From: Gigantopelta aegis
Taxonomy: Eukaryota; Mollusca; Gastropoda; Neomphalida; Peltospiridae
DNA: 64,000 nucleotides
Assembly (NCBI RefSeq): GCF_016097555.1
Contig: NC_054703.1
Span: 2,605,920 to 2,669,919 of the forward strand
Direction of reading: 5' to 3'
Shown: positions 22,832 through 32,734 of the stretch, piece by piece
Numbering within the stretch: position 1 is the first letter of the stretch
Layout of the letters: each line of letters opens with the position of its first letter
Translations under genes and position numbers: made by a program
The notes under the pieces: generated by a model
The model's input: the letters and a program-made list of their open reading frames with translations, nothing else
The model's database searches: none
What the model was told of the DNA's origin: nothing

Positions 22832-23448
22832 GTGAAGATTGCAATTCACCTGTACTGACAGAAGAATCGCAGCAGGAGGTTCTCAAACCGCACTCTAGTC
22901 CCCAAGAGATCTCCAAACCATACTCTAGTCTCCAAGAGATCTCCAAACCATGCTCGCCAACGACACAAAACTCCCAGCCACCATCCTGCGAACAGAACGA
23001 CTTTCGATCCTGCGATTCCGAGCAGAATGTCAAATCTGTAACGTTGCGGACAGACTCGCACCTGAACTTGTCACCTCCACCAGAATCCACGACATGTTGC
23101 CAGCAGGACGTCGAGTCATGCGCAGTCGAGCAAAGAGACACGTGTTCTCCTCCTCCCTCGCCAGAGAACTCCCTGTCGTACTCATCACCCGTGACTCCTG
23201 AGTTTATCAAGTCGCAGACTCCCGTGTCCAGTCCAGGTATGGTATATCGGAAGAATACACCGGTTCAGAATAGTGAGTCGTGTTGTTGCCAGGCGTCTCT
23301 CAAACCCCGGCTACGCTCTTCAACGAGGCGTCTCATGGTGAGCGTGTGGTGGGGGGTCGGCTTTCTGTTAATAGTCCTCCTGCAGTTTCTTTTATTTACC
23401 GATCGCATTGAAAGATCCCGCAAGACCAAACTCAACGAGTGTTTTTAA
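22832..23448 (+). CDS. Array exon 7, terminal, with membrane anchor
   Basis: The first 405 nt match the other copies. Instead of the usual intron, the frame continues past the CCAG/GTATGG site for 69 more codons to TAA at 23446-23448. The added tail has a Cys cluster (ESCCCQAS), basic residues (KPRLRSSTRR), one hydrophobic segment (VWWGVGFLLIVLLQFLLF) and a charged end (DRIERSRKTKLNECF). This is a single C-terminal membrane anchor: topology could be type I or tail-anchored, and with no signal peptide seen, tail-anchored is likelier. With exon 1 and all in-frame copies except the sixth the protein would have 1292 residues; with exon 1 and this exon only, 617. No family is recognised. It lacks the PPPX ending of KASH domains. 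Confidence 0.7.
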
Positions 23449-23570
23449 AAATCATGAGCAGTTGGAAAAAAATCTGAACGAAGATTATTAATAGTAAAAC
23501 TGCAAAATGCACGTATGTCTGTTTTAAGCAACAACAAAAAAAAAAAAAAAAAAAAAAAAAAATATTAAAA

Positions 23571-23576
23571 AATAAA
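23571..23576 (+). terminator. Possible polyadenylation signal
   Basis: AATAAA lies about 120 nt after the stop of the exon-array gene, just after an A run of about 30. It is the only standard signal close to the stop. Confidence 0.45.
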
Positions 23577-23806
23577 AAAGGCGGGAAGTAGAGCGGTATG
23601 GGTCACAGTATCAGTTTGTGTTCCCTATATGGTAAATCAAAGGACGTGGTGGTGTGTACTGTCTTGTTCGAAAATGTGTAGTAGTAAGGATAAACACCGG
23701 AGTTAATGTTGTTGCTTTTGGGGGTTTTCCAACCATCTACTTCCATTTGTTTTGTTTTTGTTTGTTTGTATATATTTCCGTTATCTTTAAAATGACACTG
23801 TTCACT

Positions 23807-23812
<6 letters not shown>

Positions 23813-23860
<48 letters not shown>
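23813..23860. repeat. TA microsatellite
   Basis: A TA run of about 24 units, an expansion of the short TATATATA found at the same place in every array unit. Confidence 0.9.
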
Positions 23861-23861
<1 letters not shown>

Positions 23862-24279
23862 CGATGGTACTTTTCAATTCCATCAATAGAATTTTATTTT
23901 CCATCATTAAGATTGGTTCATTACATGTAAAACATATACATTTAACTAGTATTTTATTTTGGTGAAAATTATACCAGATATTAGTTAACATTAAGTGACC
24001 AAGTGTCGGTAAAAAAAATGTTTTACAAGTTTTTATTATTTATTTGTTTGTGTTGAAAAAAAAAAGAATACAAAATTACAAAAAATCCCATTCCTTATTG
24101 TAGGCATGGGATAAAAACCAAATTTAAATAAATATTGTTGTTTTTTTCCGTTGTTTCTTTACGTGTTCGCGTTTCTCATAAATTTAATACACACACGTGT
24201 AGGCCTACACGTAATACTAATACATGCATAATGTTTTGATAAACAAACGTGTATACATATATGCTTATTGTAATGTTCT

Positions 24280-26770
24280 TTGATGTTTCTTTCTATTGTT
24301 CTCACTTTTGAAAAGTTGATGCCATACATAATCATATATAAATAAAAATCGTACATTTTATGTATGCATTTTTAAAAATTCTCTTTAAGAGGTGTACATT
24401 GGTATTAACATAAACTATGATATTTTTGTTTTTTGCTTTTAACATACGTTCGTGCGTATACAAAGAAAATGATATTGTTTTTGTTCACAAAGTTGGTACT
24501 ATATAAATTAAGCAAAACGTATTTTCTTCTCGTTTGTAATGTTGGTTCTATTCACGAGACACGCATGTACTTAACAGTGGCATTGATTGCGTTTTGTGTA
24601 TAAATAGAAAACGGATATGTTATTGTTTTACCATAAACGTGGTGCCATAACACACATAACAATTAAATTGTTTTATAAAGTTGATATTTAAAATGCGAAT
24701 CATGTTTGTTGGATCAATTGTTGGCGTACAGAATTGTATTGATTGCGAATACTAAACTGTATATTGTTTTCGTTATAACGTTCAGATTTGATATTGTTTT
24801 AACCGTAAACGTAGTTTCAAGACCAATATGGGGTCATGACCTATTTCCCTTGACCTTGGCCTTGGTGTGTGTTGAGAGATACGAGGCAGGTATGCGACCT
24901 TGGTGTTAGTCATAGCCTGACCTTGGCGTTCAGGTGCGTGACCGACTTCCGCCATAGCCTTGAGTTCATAACCTATTGGATTGTGGTGTACTGATTTATA
25001 GACTGTATTATTTTAGCTGATTTTCTGTAGCATTCATTACACTTAGTCCTGTCTATTTATAGGTGTTCTAGTGTTTTAGAGTGACGACCCAAATATTTGA
25101 TTTCACATTTAACGTTCAACACATCGCCATACCGTTTTGACGTAACGTATGTGTCTATTTTTATTCGTTTGAATACATTTGTCCGACATTCAGTGTTTTT
25201 TTTTTTTTGTATTGTGATGGGTGGTGTGTTTAACCCATTCATTCAATCATTCCGTTTATTAAACAAATAACAAAATGGATAAATAAAAAACATTAACAGC
25301 AGCTGTTCATTCTTCTGCATAGCACCTTCACGTTTATGGATAATCATGTTACGGCTGATAAGATGTCCATAGTGATAGAGCCGCAAGTAGTTGGTCAATC
25401 ACTTGTCAAATAATGTTAATGGCAAAGAGAATTAAACCGGAGCGGCTGTTCACCAGTTGCCATTGGTGTATGCGAACTGGTGTGATTCTGTGGTCTCTAC
25501 ATGACCGTAGTTTAAAAGACTGCTTAATCATACCAGTTCACGTACACTGATCTGAAAAGCCACTCTGGTTTAATTCTATCTTTGATAGGCATTCTTTGTG
25601 AAGGGATTAACCAAATACTTGCGGCTGTACAATGAACAGCTGTTGTTAATGTGTTAATAAAGTTTGTGTTCTGGTTAATAAACGAAACGATTTAATGAAT
25701 GGGTTGACGACACCACCCATTACAATAAAAAAAAGCAACCACTGAATGTCGTACAAATGTATTCAAAGGAATGAAAATAGATACACACATTACGTCAAAA
25801 CGGTATCGCGATGTGTTGAACGTTAAGTGTGAAATTATATATTTGGTCTGAGATACTAGAACTGCTATAAACAGACAAAACGAAGTGTAAAGAGTGCTAC
25901 TGAAAAATCATAGTCTATAAATCAGTATAAAATAATCCAATAGGTTATAAACTGAAGGCTATGGCGAAAGTCGGTAACGCACCTGGACGCTATGATTCAC
26001 ACCAAAGTCGTACGTACACCTGCACCAAGGTCATTCATTGTCTCCTAACACACACCAAGGTCAGGGTCACGGGAAGTAGGTCATGACCCCATACAGGCCT
26101 TGACACTACTCATGATGTAGAAGAAAAAAAGTACTTGTTTAGGTAGTTGATACCAGAAACATGTGGAGATATAAATGTGAATATCCTGTTGTTGTTATTT
26201 TTTCACAACGTTGGTATCATGCATGTTAATAGATAAAATGGTATTGTTTTGTATACAATTATTATGATAATGTTTATAACACACACTTTTATTATTTCGT
26301 GTAGAAAATAAGATAATTTTGTTTTCTTCTAAAACCTTTTGCATGTATATGCCAGTATGTATGTATGGTTATAATTGTTGTTGTTCTTGCTTTTTATTTT
26401 ATAAATATTTTATCATAAAAAAAAAGTCCATAAAGAGAGTTTTTGTTTCATATCCTAAAGTTGGTACCAAACCTACTTGAAGAATTTGTATTGTTTATTT
26501 ATAAGATTGACAAATGCCTTTTCTAAAAAAAATGTTTTTATTGTTTTATTATATTTTAACATGTATGTTTTGTTTCGTAACGTCCCTAGTTACATGTATA
26601 TATAGTATATATTTGGGTTTGCGTGAGGAACGTTTTGAATACGCAGCATGCGTTTTATTTTAAATTGTTTATTGCTATTGTTTCGTAGAGATGATACCAT
26701 GCGTATAGATTACGAGTACAGAGTATATCAATACATAGGTTTGAATAAAAATAGTACTGCATGTGGTTAA
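24280..26770 (+). repeat. Diverged sub-repeats flanking a foldback
   Basis: A motif like TATTGTTTT..CAAAGTTGGTACCA recurs in direct orientation near 24290, 24470, 24620, 24795, 26190, 26440 and 26690, spaced roughly 150-250 bp. The copies are strongly diverged. The foldback at 24816-26104 lies in the middle of the series. No gene is seen. Confidence 0.45.
24816..26104. repeat. Large foldback, arms about 600 bp
   Basis: The left arm (TATGGGGTCATGACCTA near 24828; CCAATAGGTTATAAAC-type and TTTTGACGTAACGTATGTG inward) is the inverted, diverged match of the right arm (TAGGTCATGACCCCATA near 26078; CACATTACGTCAAAACGGTA). The pairing continues inward to GCAGCTGTTCATT / AATGAACAGCTG and beyond, with the centre near 25460. 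Indels and substitutions are spread along both arms. It could be a foldback transposon or an old inverted duplication. No coding capacity. Confidence 0.75.
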
Positions 26771-27130
26771 AGGGGCATTCTCACAGTGCAACGTTTAGTA
26801 ACAGTTTGCTCCATGCAATTTAGATATATTGTGAGAAAGTTGAAACAAATTATATTGATTCATTTAATTTGGTTAACAGGGCGATACCAAGCCGAAAATA
26901 ATTAAGGTTTAATAAAAGAAAAATAAGGTCGCAATAAGACAAAAAAGCCAACAACCAGACACAGTTAAACTAAAAATGGCACCCATGTTAGATATTGTGC
27001 TGTGTGTATTATGAAATAATTGGTAAGATGCTACGTAATCAACTAGGTTCTAGAAATATTAGATGTAATGTTTTGTCAAAAGCTATTAAATGGCGATGTT
27101 GTTTTAACTTTTGTTTTTGTTGTTGTTTCT
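26771..27130. other. Spacer, no gene seen
   Basis: It starts with TTAAAGGGGCATTCTCACAG, which resembles one end of a mollusc MITE, but no matching right end was found. Confidence 0.35.
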
Positions 27131-27147
27131 TCATGAAATTGTAAAAG

Positions 27148-27447
27148 GCACACACACGCACCCACCCACACACAGAGACAAACATGCAGACACATACACC
27201 GACAGAGACACACACACATAGCGCGCACACACAGACACATACACACACAGACACACACACACACACGTGCTCACAAAGACACATACTCACACAGACGGAG
27301 ACACATATACACAACACACACACACACACACACACACACTGACAGACACACACAAATACAGACAGACACGCACCCACACACACACACAGACATACACGCA
27401 CACACACACTCACTCGTACGCACAGATGCACACACAGACAGATAACT
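27148..27447. repeat. CA-rich microsatellite block
   Basis: About 300 bp of ACACAC, ACACAG and ACGCAC mixtures. The open frames on either strand (Cys/Val-rich or Thr/His-rich) are artefacts. Confidence 0.9.
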
Positions 27448-27463
27448 AAACATTTAAACGTTT

Positions 27464-27675
27464 GTTTTGTTTAGCGACATCACTAGAGGAAATTGCTTTA
27501 TTACTCATGGGCTGTTGGATGTGAAACATTTGGTATTTCTGACATAGTCTTAGAAAGGAAATCTGCTATATTTTTGTCCATAAGTAGCAAGATATCTTTT
27601 ATATCCACCATCCCAGACAGGATAGCACATATCATGGCCTTTGTATAGCAGTCATGGTGCAGTAGCTGGATCGAG
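27464..27675 (-). mobile_element. SINE type A, head missing
   Basis: Tail TTTGTTTAGCGACATCACTAG and body ATCTTTTATATCCACCATCC; well diverged. It ends at the GCTGG of the core, without tRNA boxes. Confidence 0.7.
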
Positions 27676-27748
27676 GAAAGGGAGACGTACACACGAGAAG
27701 AGAGAAAGGGCACATACATACACACATAAGACACATACACAGAGGAAA

Positions 27749-27976
27749 GGAAATGTTTTATTTAACGACGCACTCAACACATTTTATTTACGGTTATATG
27801 GCGTCAGACATATGGTTAAGGACCACACAGATATTGAGAGGAAACCCGCTGTCGCCACTTCATGGGCTACTCTTTTCGATTAGCAGCAATGGATCTTTTA
27901 TATGCACCATCCCACAGACAGGATAGCACATACCACGGCCTTTGGTATACCAGTCGTGGTGCACTGGCTGGAACGA
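27749..27976 (-). mobile_element. SINE type B, head cut by next element
   Basis: TTTATTTAACGACGCACTC through CAGTCGTGGTGCACTGG is close to consensus. The sequence leaves the SINE at GAACGAG, where the inverted-repeat element at 27977 starts. Confidence 0.8.
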
Positions 27977-28180
27977 GGGACATACATTTGATAATAACTG
28001 GTACCGAGTCTTTATTTTCGAAATAGCCTACATCGGCTACACGTCCATTGTAAACTACTTTACTGTTTTGGGTATTGCTTTAACTTTGTATTTTAGTCAC
28101 GGTTCACAGATAATTTTTAAAACCCAAATCTATAATGGATTGATTAAACTACCATTTTATTACAAGTTTAACACAGAAAC

Positions 28181-29168
28181 CTGGACCCATATTCACAAAA
28201 AGGTGTAAATTTATGCCTACGGCTAGCACTTACGTCTGTCGTAGATTTACGTTTACGTGCACAGGCGCGTGCGCAGGGGGGGGGGGGGGGGGGGGTCGAC
28301 CCCCCCCCCCCTCCCCTGCTCAAGGCGAAAATTTTTTACATATCCCGATTTTTAATGTAATTTCTTTCCAAAAAAATGTGGTCAGAAAGCAGCTCGGCTA
28401 GCCAGCAGAAAACACCTCAGAATAGCCCTAGAAGGGGTCAATTTTTCAAAATGTTCGAGGGAGGGGCCTCCAGACCCCCCGCCACGGGCTTCGCGCCTGC
28501 GGCGCTCACGGTGTCGGGTTCGCCAGACACCTCGCCCCCCCCCCCCCCCCTGCAAAATTTCCTGCGCACGCCCCTGGTGCAAGAAGCACCTTATTCTCAA
28601 AGACGGTCGTAAATATAAACGGAACTTAGTTGGACGTAAATCTAGAACACTCTCACCGGGAAATAATAAAACAAATGCATTAGAAACGATGGCTACCGGA
28701 TAATAACAAATGCGCAAAACGCAATTTCGTTTGTCGTCTGCTAACAATAACATCGCGAACGGCGAACCATGGCATTTTGGTATTGGTTAGGATCCGCGTT
28801 TTGGTACGAACTTGAGGACATTTCTTAAAAAGGAAAAGATAACTCAGGAGAAATTGGCCGAGTAAAAACATCCGTTCGATCACAAACAAAAATATGTTCA
28901 ATCCGTGGGCGTTCGCTATCGCAAACTGCTTCAATTATTGGAAATGCTGCTAGTTTCCGTAAATAATAGTAAATAACGGCGATCGTGCTTGATTTATTAT
29001 ATGTACACGACTTACGTGCAGCGTTAGTTGTAACCGGAGGCACTCTTATATTTACGTCCAACTTTACACATAACTTACGTTTTCGTTGTTTCGTGAATAG
29101 TTCTTCAGTCGTAGATTTACGTTTACGTGTAAAACTAGGCTTACGATGTTTTGTGAATATGGGTCCAG
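28181..29168. mobile_element. Harbinger-like MITE or remnant
   Basis: The inverted tips are CTGGACCCATATTCACAAAA and TTTTGTGAATATGGGTCCAG. GTCGTAGATTTACGTTTACG occurs near both ends in the same orientation. The end style resembles PIF/Harbinger. A decayed transposase might underlie the minus strand around 28830-28950 but cannot be shown. Confidence 0.6.
28262..28576. mobile_element. MITE with G/C runs inside 28181-29168
   Basis: The inverted ends are CAGGCGCGTGCGCAGG and CCTGCGCACGCCCCTG. GTGCA at 28257-28261 and 28577-28581 is an exact 5-bp target duplication. The interior has long G and C runs. It may belong to the same broad group as 16142-16315. Confidence 0.75.
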
Positions 29169-29388
29169 AAAGACGCAAACGCTTTAAACTACGTGACGTC
29201 ATTGTGTGTGCTTTGCCAAATCGTGATGACGTCATATTTAGTACCGACAAGGTGACTGGTTTGTTGGCGTCAAATCGTCCAATAGTAGTGTACGTTAAAC
29301 CAATGCATGATAATTTCTCAGTGATTTTTATTTCCCCCGTTATGAATGCCTGCTGGGGTAATAAAAATAGAATAACAAACTCGATACC

Positions 29389-29502
29389 AGTTATTATCAA
29401 ATTTATGTCCCTCGTGAAATAATTTTCATTTGTCACTCGCTAAAGCTCGTGACAAGTGAAAATTATTTCACTCTGGACATAAATTTGATAATAACTGGTA
29501 AC
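29389..29502. repeat. Near-perfect palindrome, 57-bp arms
   Basis: ACCAGTTATTATCAAATTTA pairs with TAAATTTGATAATAACTGGT, and inward TGAAATAATTTTCA with TGAAAATTATTTCA, around a loop near TAAAGC. The left arm is also the right end of the composite element, so two copies of one end meet head to head. Confidence 0.85.
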
Positions 29503-29519
29503 TCGTTTATTATCATAAT

Positions 29520-29522
<3 letters not shown>

Positions 29523-29570
<48 letters not shown>
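29523..29570. repeat. GT microsatellite
   Basis: About 24 GT units. Confidence 0.95.
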
Positions 29571-29573
<3 letters not shown>

Positions 29574-29581
29574 CGTTAAAC

Positions 29582-29858
29582 GGTTTCTTTTGTTTAACGA
29601 CACCTCGAGAGCACATTTTTAAAATAATGGGCTATTAGATGTCAAACATTTGGTAATTTATATTTTTCCATTAGTAGTAAGGGATCTTCTATATGCACCA
29701 GCCCACATAGATGATAGCATATACCACAGCATTTGATATAGCAGTCATGGTGCATTGACTGGAACTAGAAATAACCCAATGGGCCCACCGACGGGGCTCG
29801 AACCTAGACCGACAGCACATCGAGCGAAAGCTTTACCACTGGGCTACGTCTCGCCCCT
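29582..29858 (-). mobile_element. SINE type A with head
   Basis: Tail TTTAACGACACC, body and complete head; the head reads GTAGCCCAGTGGTAAAGC on the minus strand with a diverged B box. Confidence 0.8.
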
Positions 29859-29865
29859 GTAAAGT

Positions 29866-30049
29866 TAAAGTTTGTTTTGTTTGACATACCACTGGAGCCC
29901 CGTGATGTATAAATCATCTGCTATTGGATGTCAAACATTTGGTGCACTGGCTGGAACGAGAAATAGCCCAATTAACCCGTAGTTCGATCCCAAACTGACC
30001 GCGCATCAAGCAAGCGCTTTACCACTGTCCGGGCTACGTCACGTCCCTG
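29866..30049 (-). mobile_element. SINE type A, core deleted
   Basis: The tail (TTTGACATACCACTGGAG, then TGTCAAACATTTGG) joins directly to GTGCACTGGCTGGAACGAG and a tRNA head, so the middle of the body is lost. Confidence 0.75.
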
Positions 30050-30805
30050 TATACTTGTAGTACTGGTGTCGGACGAGTATATTTGTAGATCAGTTGTTTG
30101 CTAGTACCAAAGTAATATCGTTACAGGGTAGTCTGTTTTGAGCAACATGCGTAATTAACTTTAACCACGGGGCGAGGAAAACTGGGAACTATTGTATTTA
30201 TTGTTTGGGGTTTTCTTTTGTGACTTGACAGGTAAGAAACTCCTCAAAACCGAAAACACTCGGGACCAAACAAATTGTTCGGTTTACTGGTGTTTTAAAA
30301 AATAGCCTTTGCAAACATTTTTACTTTTACTATTGATAAAACCAAAGTGGAAACGTGTGTTAAATTGATTTAAAACCAAAAGTGGAAATCCCGCCCTGTA
30401 TATATTCTAATAATCCGATTTTCGTCAAACTGTTCATTAATAAACTAATATCGTCCTTATTACACGGTTTTTTAAAAAATACATATTTACGTGTTTTGTC
30501 AACTGCGACATTGATATTCAGACTTTCTGGCAGAAAATAAATTGAGGGTTCGTACTAAAAACAGACCATAATTTATCATACTAGAGGGATTGGGTTTGGT
30601 AATATTTTGAAATTAGACACTGCATTGTGTACACTTACCACGATTTATACAAAATTACAATGTCACACATATATTAATTGGCAAGACTTAAGGGTACGTA
30701 ATGTTACCCTCAGTACCCTGTGTTAAAAAACTCTGATATTGTCCCCCTCCAACCCCATTACCAAAGCGGAAAAGGCATTGGGTATATTCCAGACTTTCTC
30801 AGACT
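30050..30805. other. Spacer, no gene seen
   Basis: No supported feature. Confidence 0.4.
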
Positions 30806-31112
30806 TCAGATCAGCAGCATATGGACGTGAAGATATGACAACACTGTTTGGTGTCGAACATATGGTTGTGACACTTGGTCTAGATAGTGAGGGAAGAAAT
30901 CTGCTCCCACCACAGTAGATATTTCTACCGGAAAACAGCAAATAATCTTTATATGCACATACATAATATCAACTAGCACGGTGTTTAATATATAACAAGT
31001 AACGGTTACTGGTTGGGACGAGAAAAAACCCATCGAGTCCACCGAGGAGGCTCGATCACGTGACCCAAAAGCACCTCGATTGATCGCTCTACGACTAGGC
31101 TAGATATAACCC
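30806..31112 (-). mobile_element. Old SINE, diverged
   Basis: CTTTATATGCACATAC, GTTACTGGTTGGGACGAGAAA and a head-like TAGCCTAGTCGTAGAGCGAT (minus) follow the SINE order, but the identity is low. It resembles the Gln/Val-like head seen at 63080-63376 more than type A. Confidence 0.45.
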
Positions 31113-31369
31113 ATAAAACAGATGAGGTTATTTTTAAATGGCCCATTCCCTCTATTGTGTGCTCCTCAGCTGGTATATCAAACGTTGTGGTGTACGCTAT
31201 TTGTGAATGCGGGTAACAAACCTATTTATTGATAGTCGAAAGGAGAAGGATAGGTGGCAGTAATGATTGTCTTAAATACAATAAACTCAACAGCCTCAAA
31301 TTGAAGAAATGCGCTGTAGTGTCGTTCTAGCACACGTTCCTTTCCATTCTTGTGTTATTACAATTCAAG

Positions 31370-31780
31370 ACAGTTCTTTATTTGTGTCTGGCTATTACGA
31401 ATCAGGGCAGTTCTTTATATACAATTCAAGTCAGCTCTGGCTATTACGAATCACGGCAGTTCTTTATTTACAATTCAAGTCCGCTCTGGCTATTACGAAT
31501 CACGGCAGTTCTTTATTTACAATTCAAGTCCGCTCTGGCTATTACGAATCAGGGCAGTTCTTTATTTACATTTCAAGTCAGCTCTGGCTATTACGAATCA
31601 GGGCCGTTCTTTATTTACAATTCAAGTCCGCTCTGGCTATTACGAATCGGGGCAGTTCTTTATTTACATTTCAAGTCAGCTCTGGCTATTACGAATCAGG
31701 GCCGTTCTTTATTTACAATTCAAGTCAGCTCTGGCTATTACGAATCACGGCAGTTCTTTATTTACAATTCAGCTAGTTTA
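31370..31780 (+). repeat. 49-bp minisatellite, eight copies
   Basis: TCTGGCTATTACGAATCAGG plus CAGTTCTTTATTTACAATTC recurs at an exact 49-bp step (31391, 31440, 31489, 31538, 31587, 31636, 31685, 31734). Degenerate pieces continue to about 31880. Because the unit has no forward stop and 49 is not a multiple of three, all three forward frames are open; these are not genes. Confidence 0.9.
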
Positions 31781-32089
31781 TTACAATTCAGAGAAGTTTT
31801 TATTACAATTAAAGTCAGTATTACAATTCAGGGTAGTTTTTATTAAAATTCAAGGAAGGTGTTACAATTCAGGGCACTACAGGGGCAGGCTGGCTTTTGC
31901 ACGAATTAACCGAAAATGCTCGAATACGGATGATAACATTTATTCATATTAGCATTACCACCAAACATCTATATAGGGTTGCAAACATATCATTAGCATG
32001 TTTACATAGATTCAGTTTGACTTACGATGAAGACAGACGTGTGTCTCTTCTCTCGAGCTGCCCCCCCCCCCCCCCCCCCACACACACAC

Positions 32090-32617
32090 ACCTGGGGGGA
32101 CTTATCAAGTCCTACGGAGCGTTATTGGAGTACCGAGTGTCGTACACCGGGTCACGGGCATCCGTGACCTTGGTGTACGGGGACCGGGTACTACTGAAGA
32201 AAGGAAGGTACCGGAAGAGGAAAAGTGCGTCAGGAGCGGTACGGGGGGGGGGGGGGGGAGGGGGACAAAGCTGGCGGCTGAACCGCCAGCGGCGGCCCCT
32301 TCTGCGTCGCCGCCCCCACCACGACCAGATCAGCCAGCCCTACAGGAAGCAACTGAGCGACCGACGGGACCAGCTGAAACGACGCAGCCCACAGGAAAAC
32401 TTACGTTTAATCGTGAGAAGCTTACGCGGGCAGCGCCTCCTGTTCCAGCTCCAGGCCGTCCGCGTCGAGACCCCCTACCCACGGGGGACTCCGCGGTGAC
32501 GACCACGGATGTTGCTGTTGCCAAGCGGAAGGCCGTCACTCCCCCGAGTGACCAACCAGCCAAGACACGGCCCTCCGCTACCGCCCGGGACTCCTGGCAG
32601 CTTGCCTCCGGAAAACT
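32090..32617 (+). other. GC-rich coding-like fragment, unrecognised
   Basis: Two open stretches: about 32090-32240 (SYGALLEYRVSYTGSRASVT, VTLVYGDRVLLKKG) and about 32330-32617 (Pro/Thr-rich: ATERPTGPAETTQPTGKLTF). The first has an RRM-like look, such as the ORF1 of some LINEs. A G run separates them, and the segment stops exactly where a SINE fragment starts. No start codon or partner is found. Confidence 0.3.
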
Positions 32618-32698
32618 CAATGGGCCCACCGACGGGGATCGATCCCAAACCGACCGCGCATCAAGCGAGCGCTTTACCACTGGGCTATGTCCCGCCCC
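32618..32698 (-). mobile_element. SINE type A head fragment
   Basis: Only the tRNA-derived part is present, with GGGATCGATCCCAAACC and ACCACTGGGCTATGTCC. Both boxes are recognisable. Confidence 0.75.
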
Positions 32699-32734
32699 GG
32701 GCAGGGAAATAAACAGACTGCACTCGTGGAGCAA

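Larger units (their letters stand above)
16988..23880 (+). repeat. Tandem array of seven exon-bearing units
   Basis: Seven units of 913-953 bp each hold a 35-bp-type minisatellite, a conserved acceptor region (GATATCGATGATGATTTCAG), a 405-nt exon and a conserved donor (CCAG before GTATGG). Exons start at 17236, 18189, 19102, 20051, 20991, 21904 and 22832. Units 4-6 copy units 1-3: the offsets are 2815, 2802 and 2802, and intron variants match pairwise (AAGGTCAACGG after units 2 and 5; CATATAACTAATG then GGCTTCTTTTACAC after 1 and 4). So a block of about 2.8 kb was duplicated after the single unit had already multiplied. Confidence 0.9.
27977..29411. mobile_element. Composite DNA element, inverted ends
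   Basis: GGGACATACATTTGATAATA at the left pairs with TATTATCAAATTTATGTCCC at the right, continuing through AACTGGTA and CGAGT. It encloses the MITE at 28181-29168. The minus-strand open frame at 28825-29436 runs across element joins and is not treated as a gene. Confidence 0.6.

Noticed and set aside
22832-23448. KASH or LEM nuclear-envelope protein
   Set aside because: A C-terminal membrane anchor is present, but the KASH PPPX end and luminal Cys pattern are absent and exon 1 has no LEM fold motif.
16988-23880. CRISPR array or satellite only
   Set aside because: Regular spacing, but units are about 930 bp with conserved splice sites and an open exon, in a eukaryotic genome.
27039-27453. 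Cys/Val-rich and Thr/His-rich frames
   Set aside because: Products of the CA-rich microsatellite.
28825-29436. 203-codon minus-strand frame
   Set aside because: It crosses the joins of several inverted-repeat elements; no domain seen. A decayed Harbinger piece inside it is possible but unproven.
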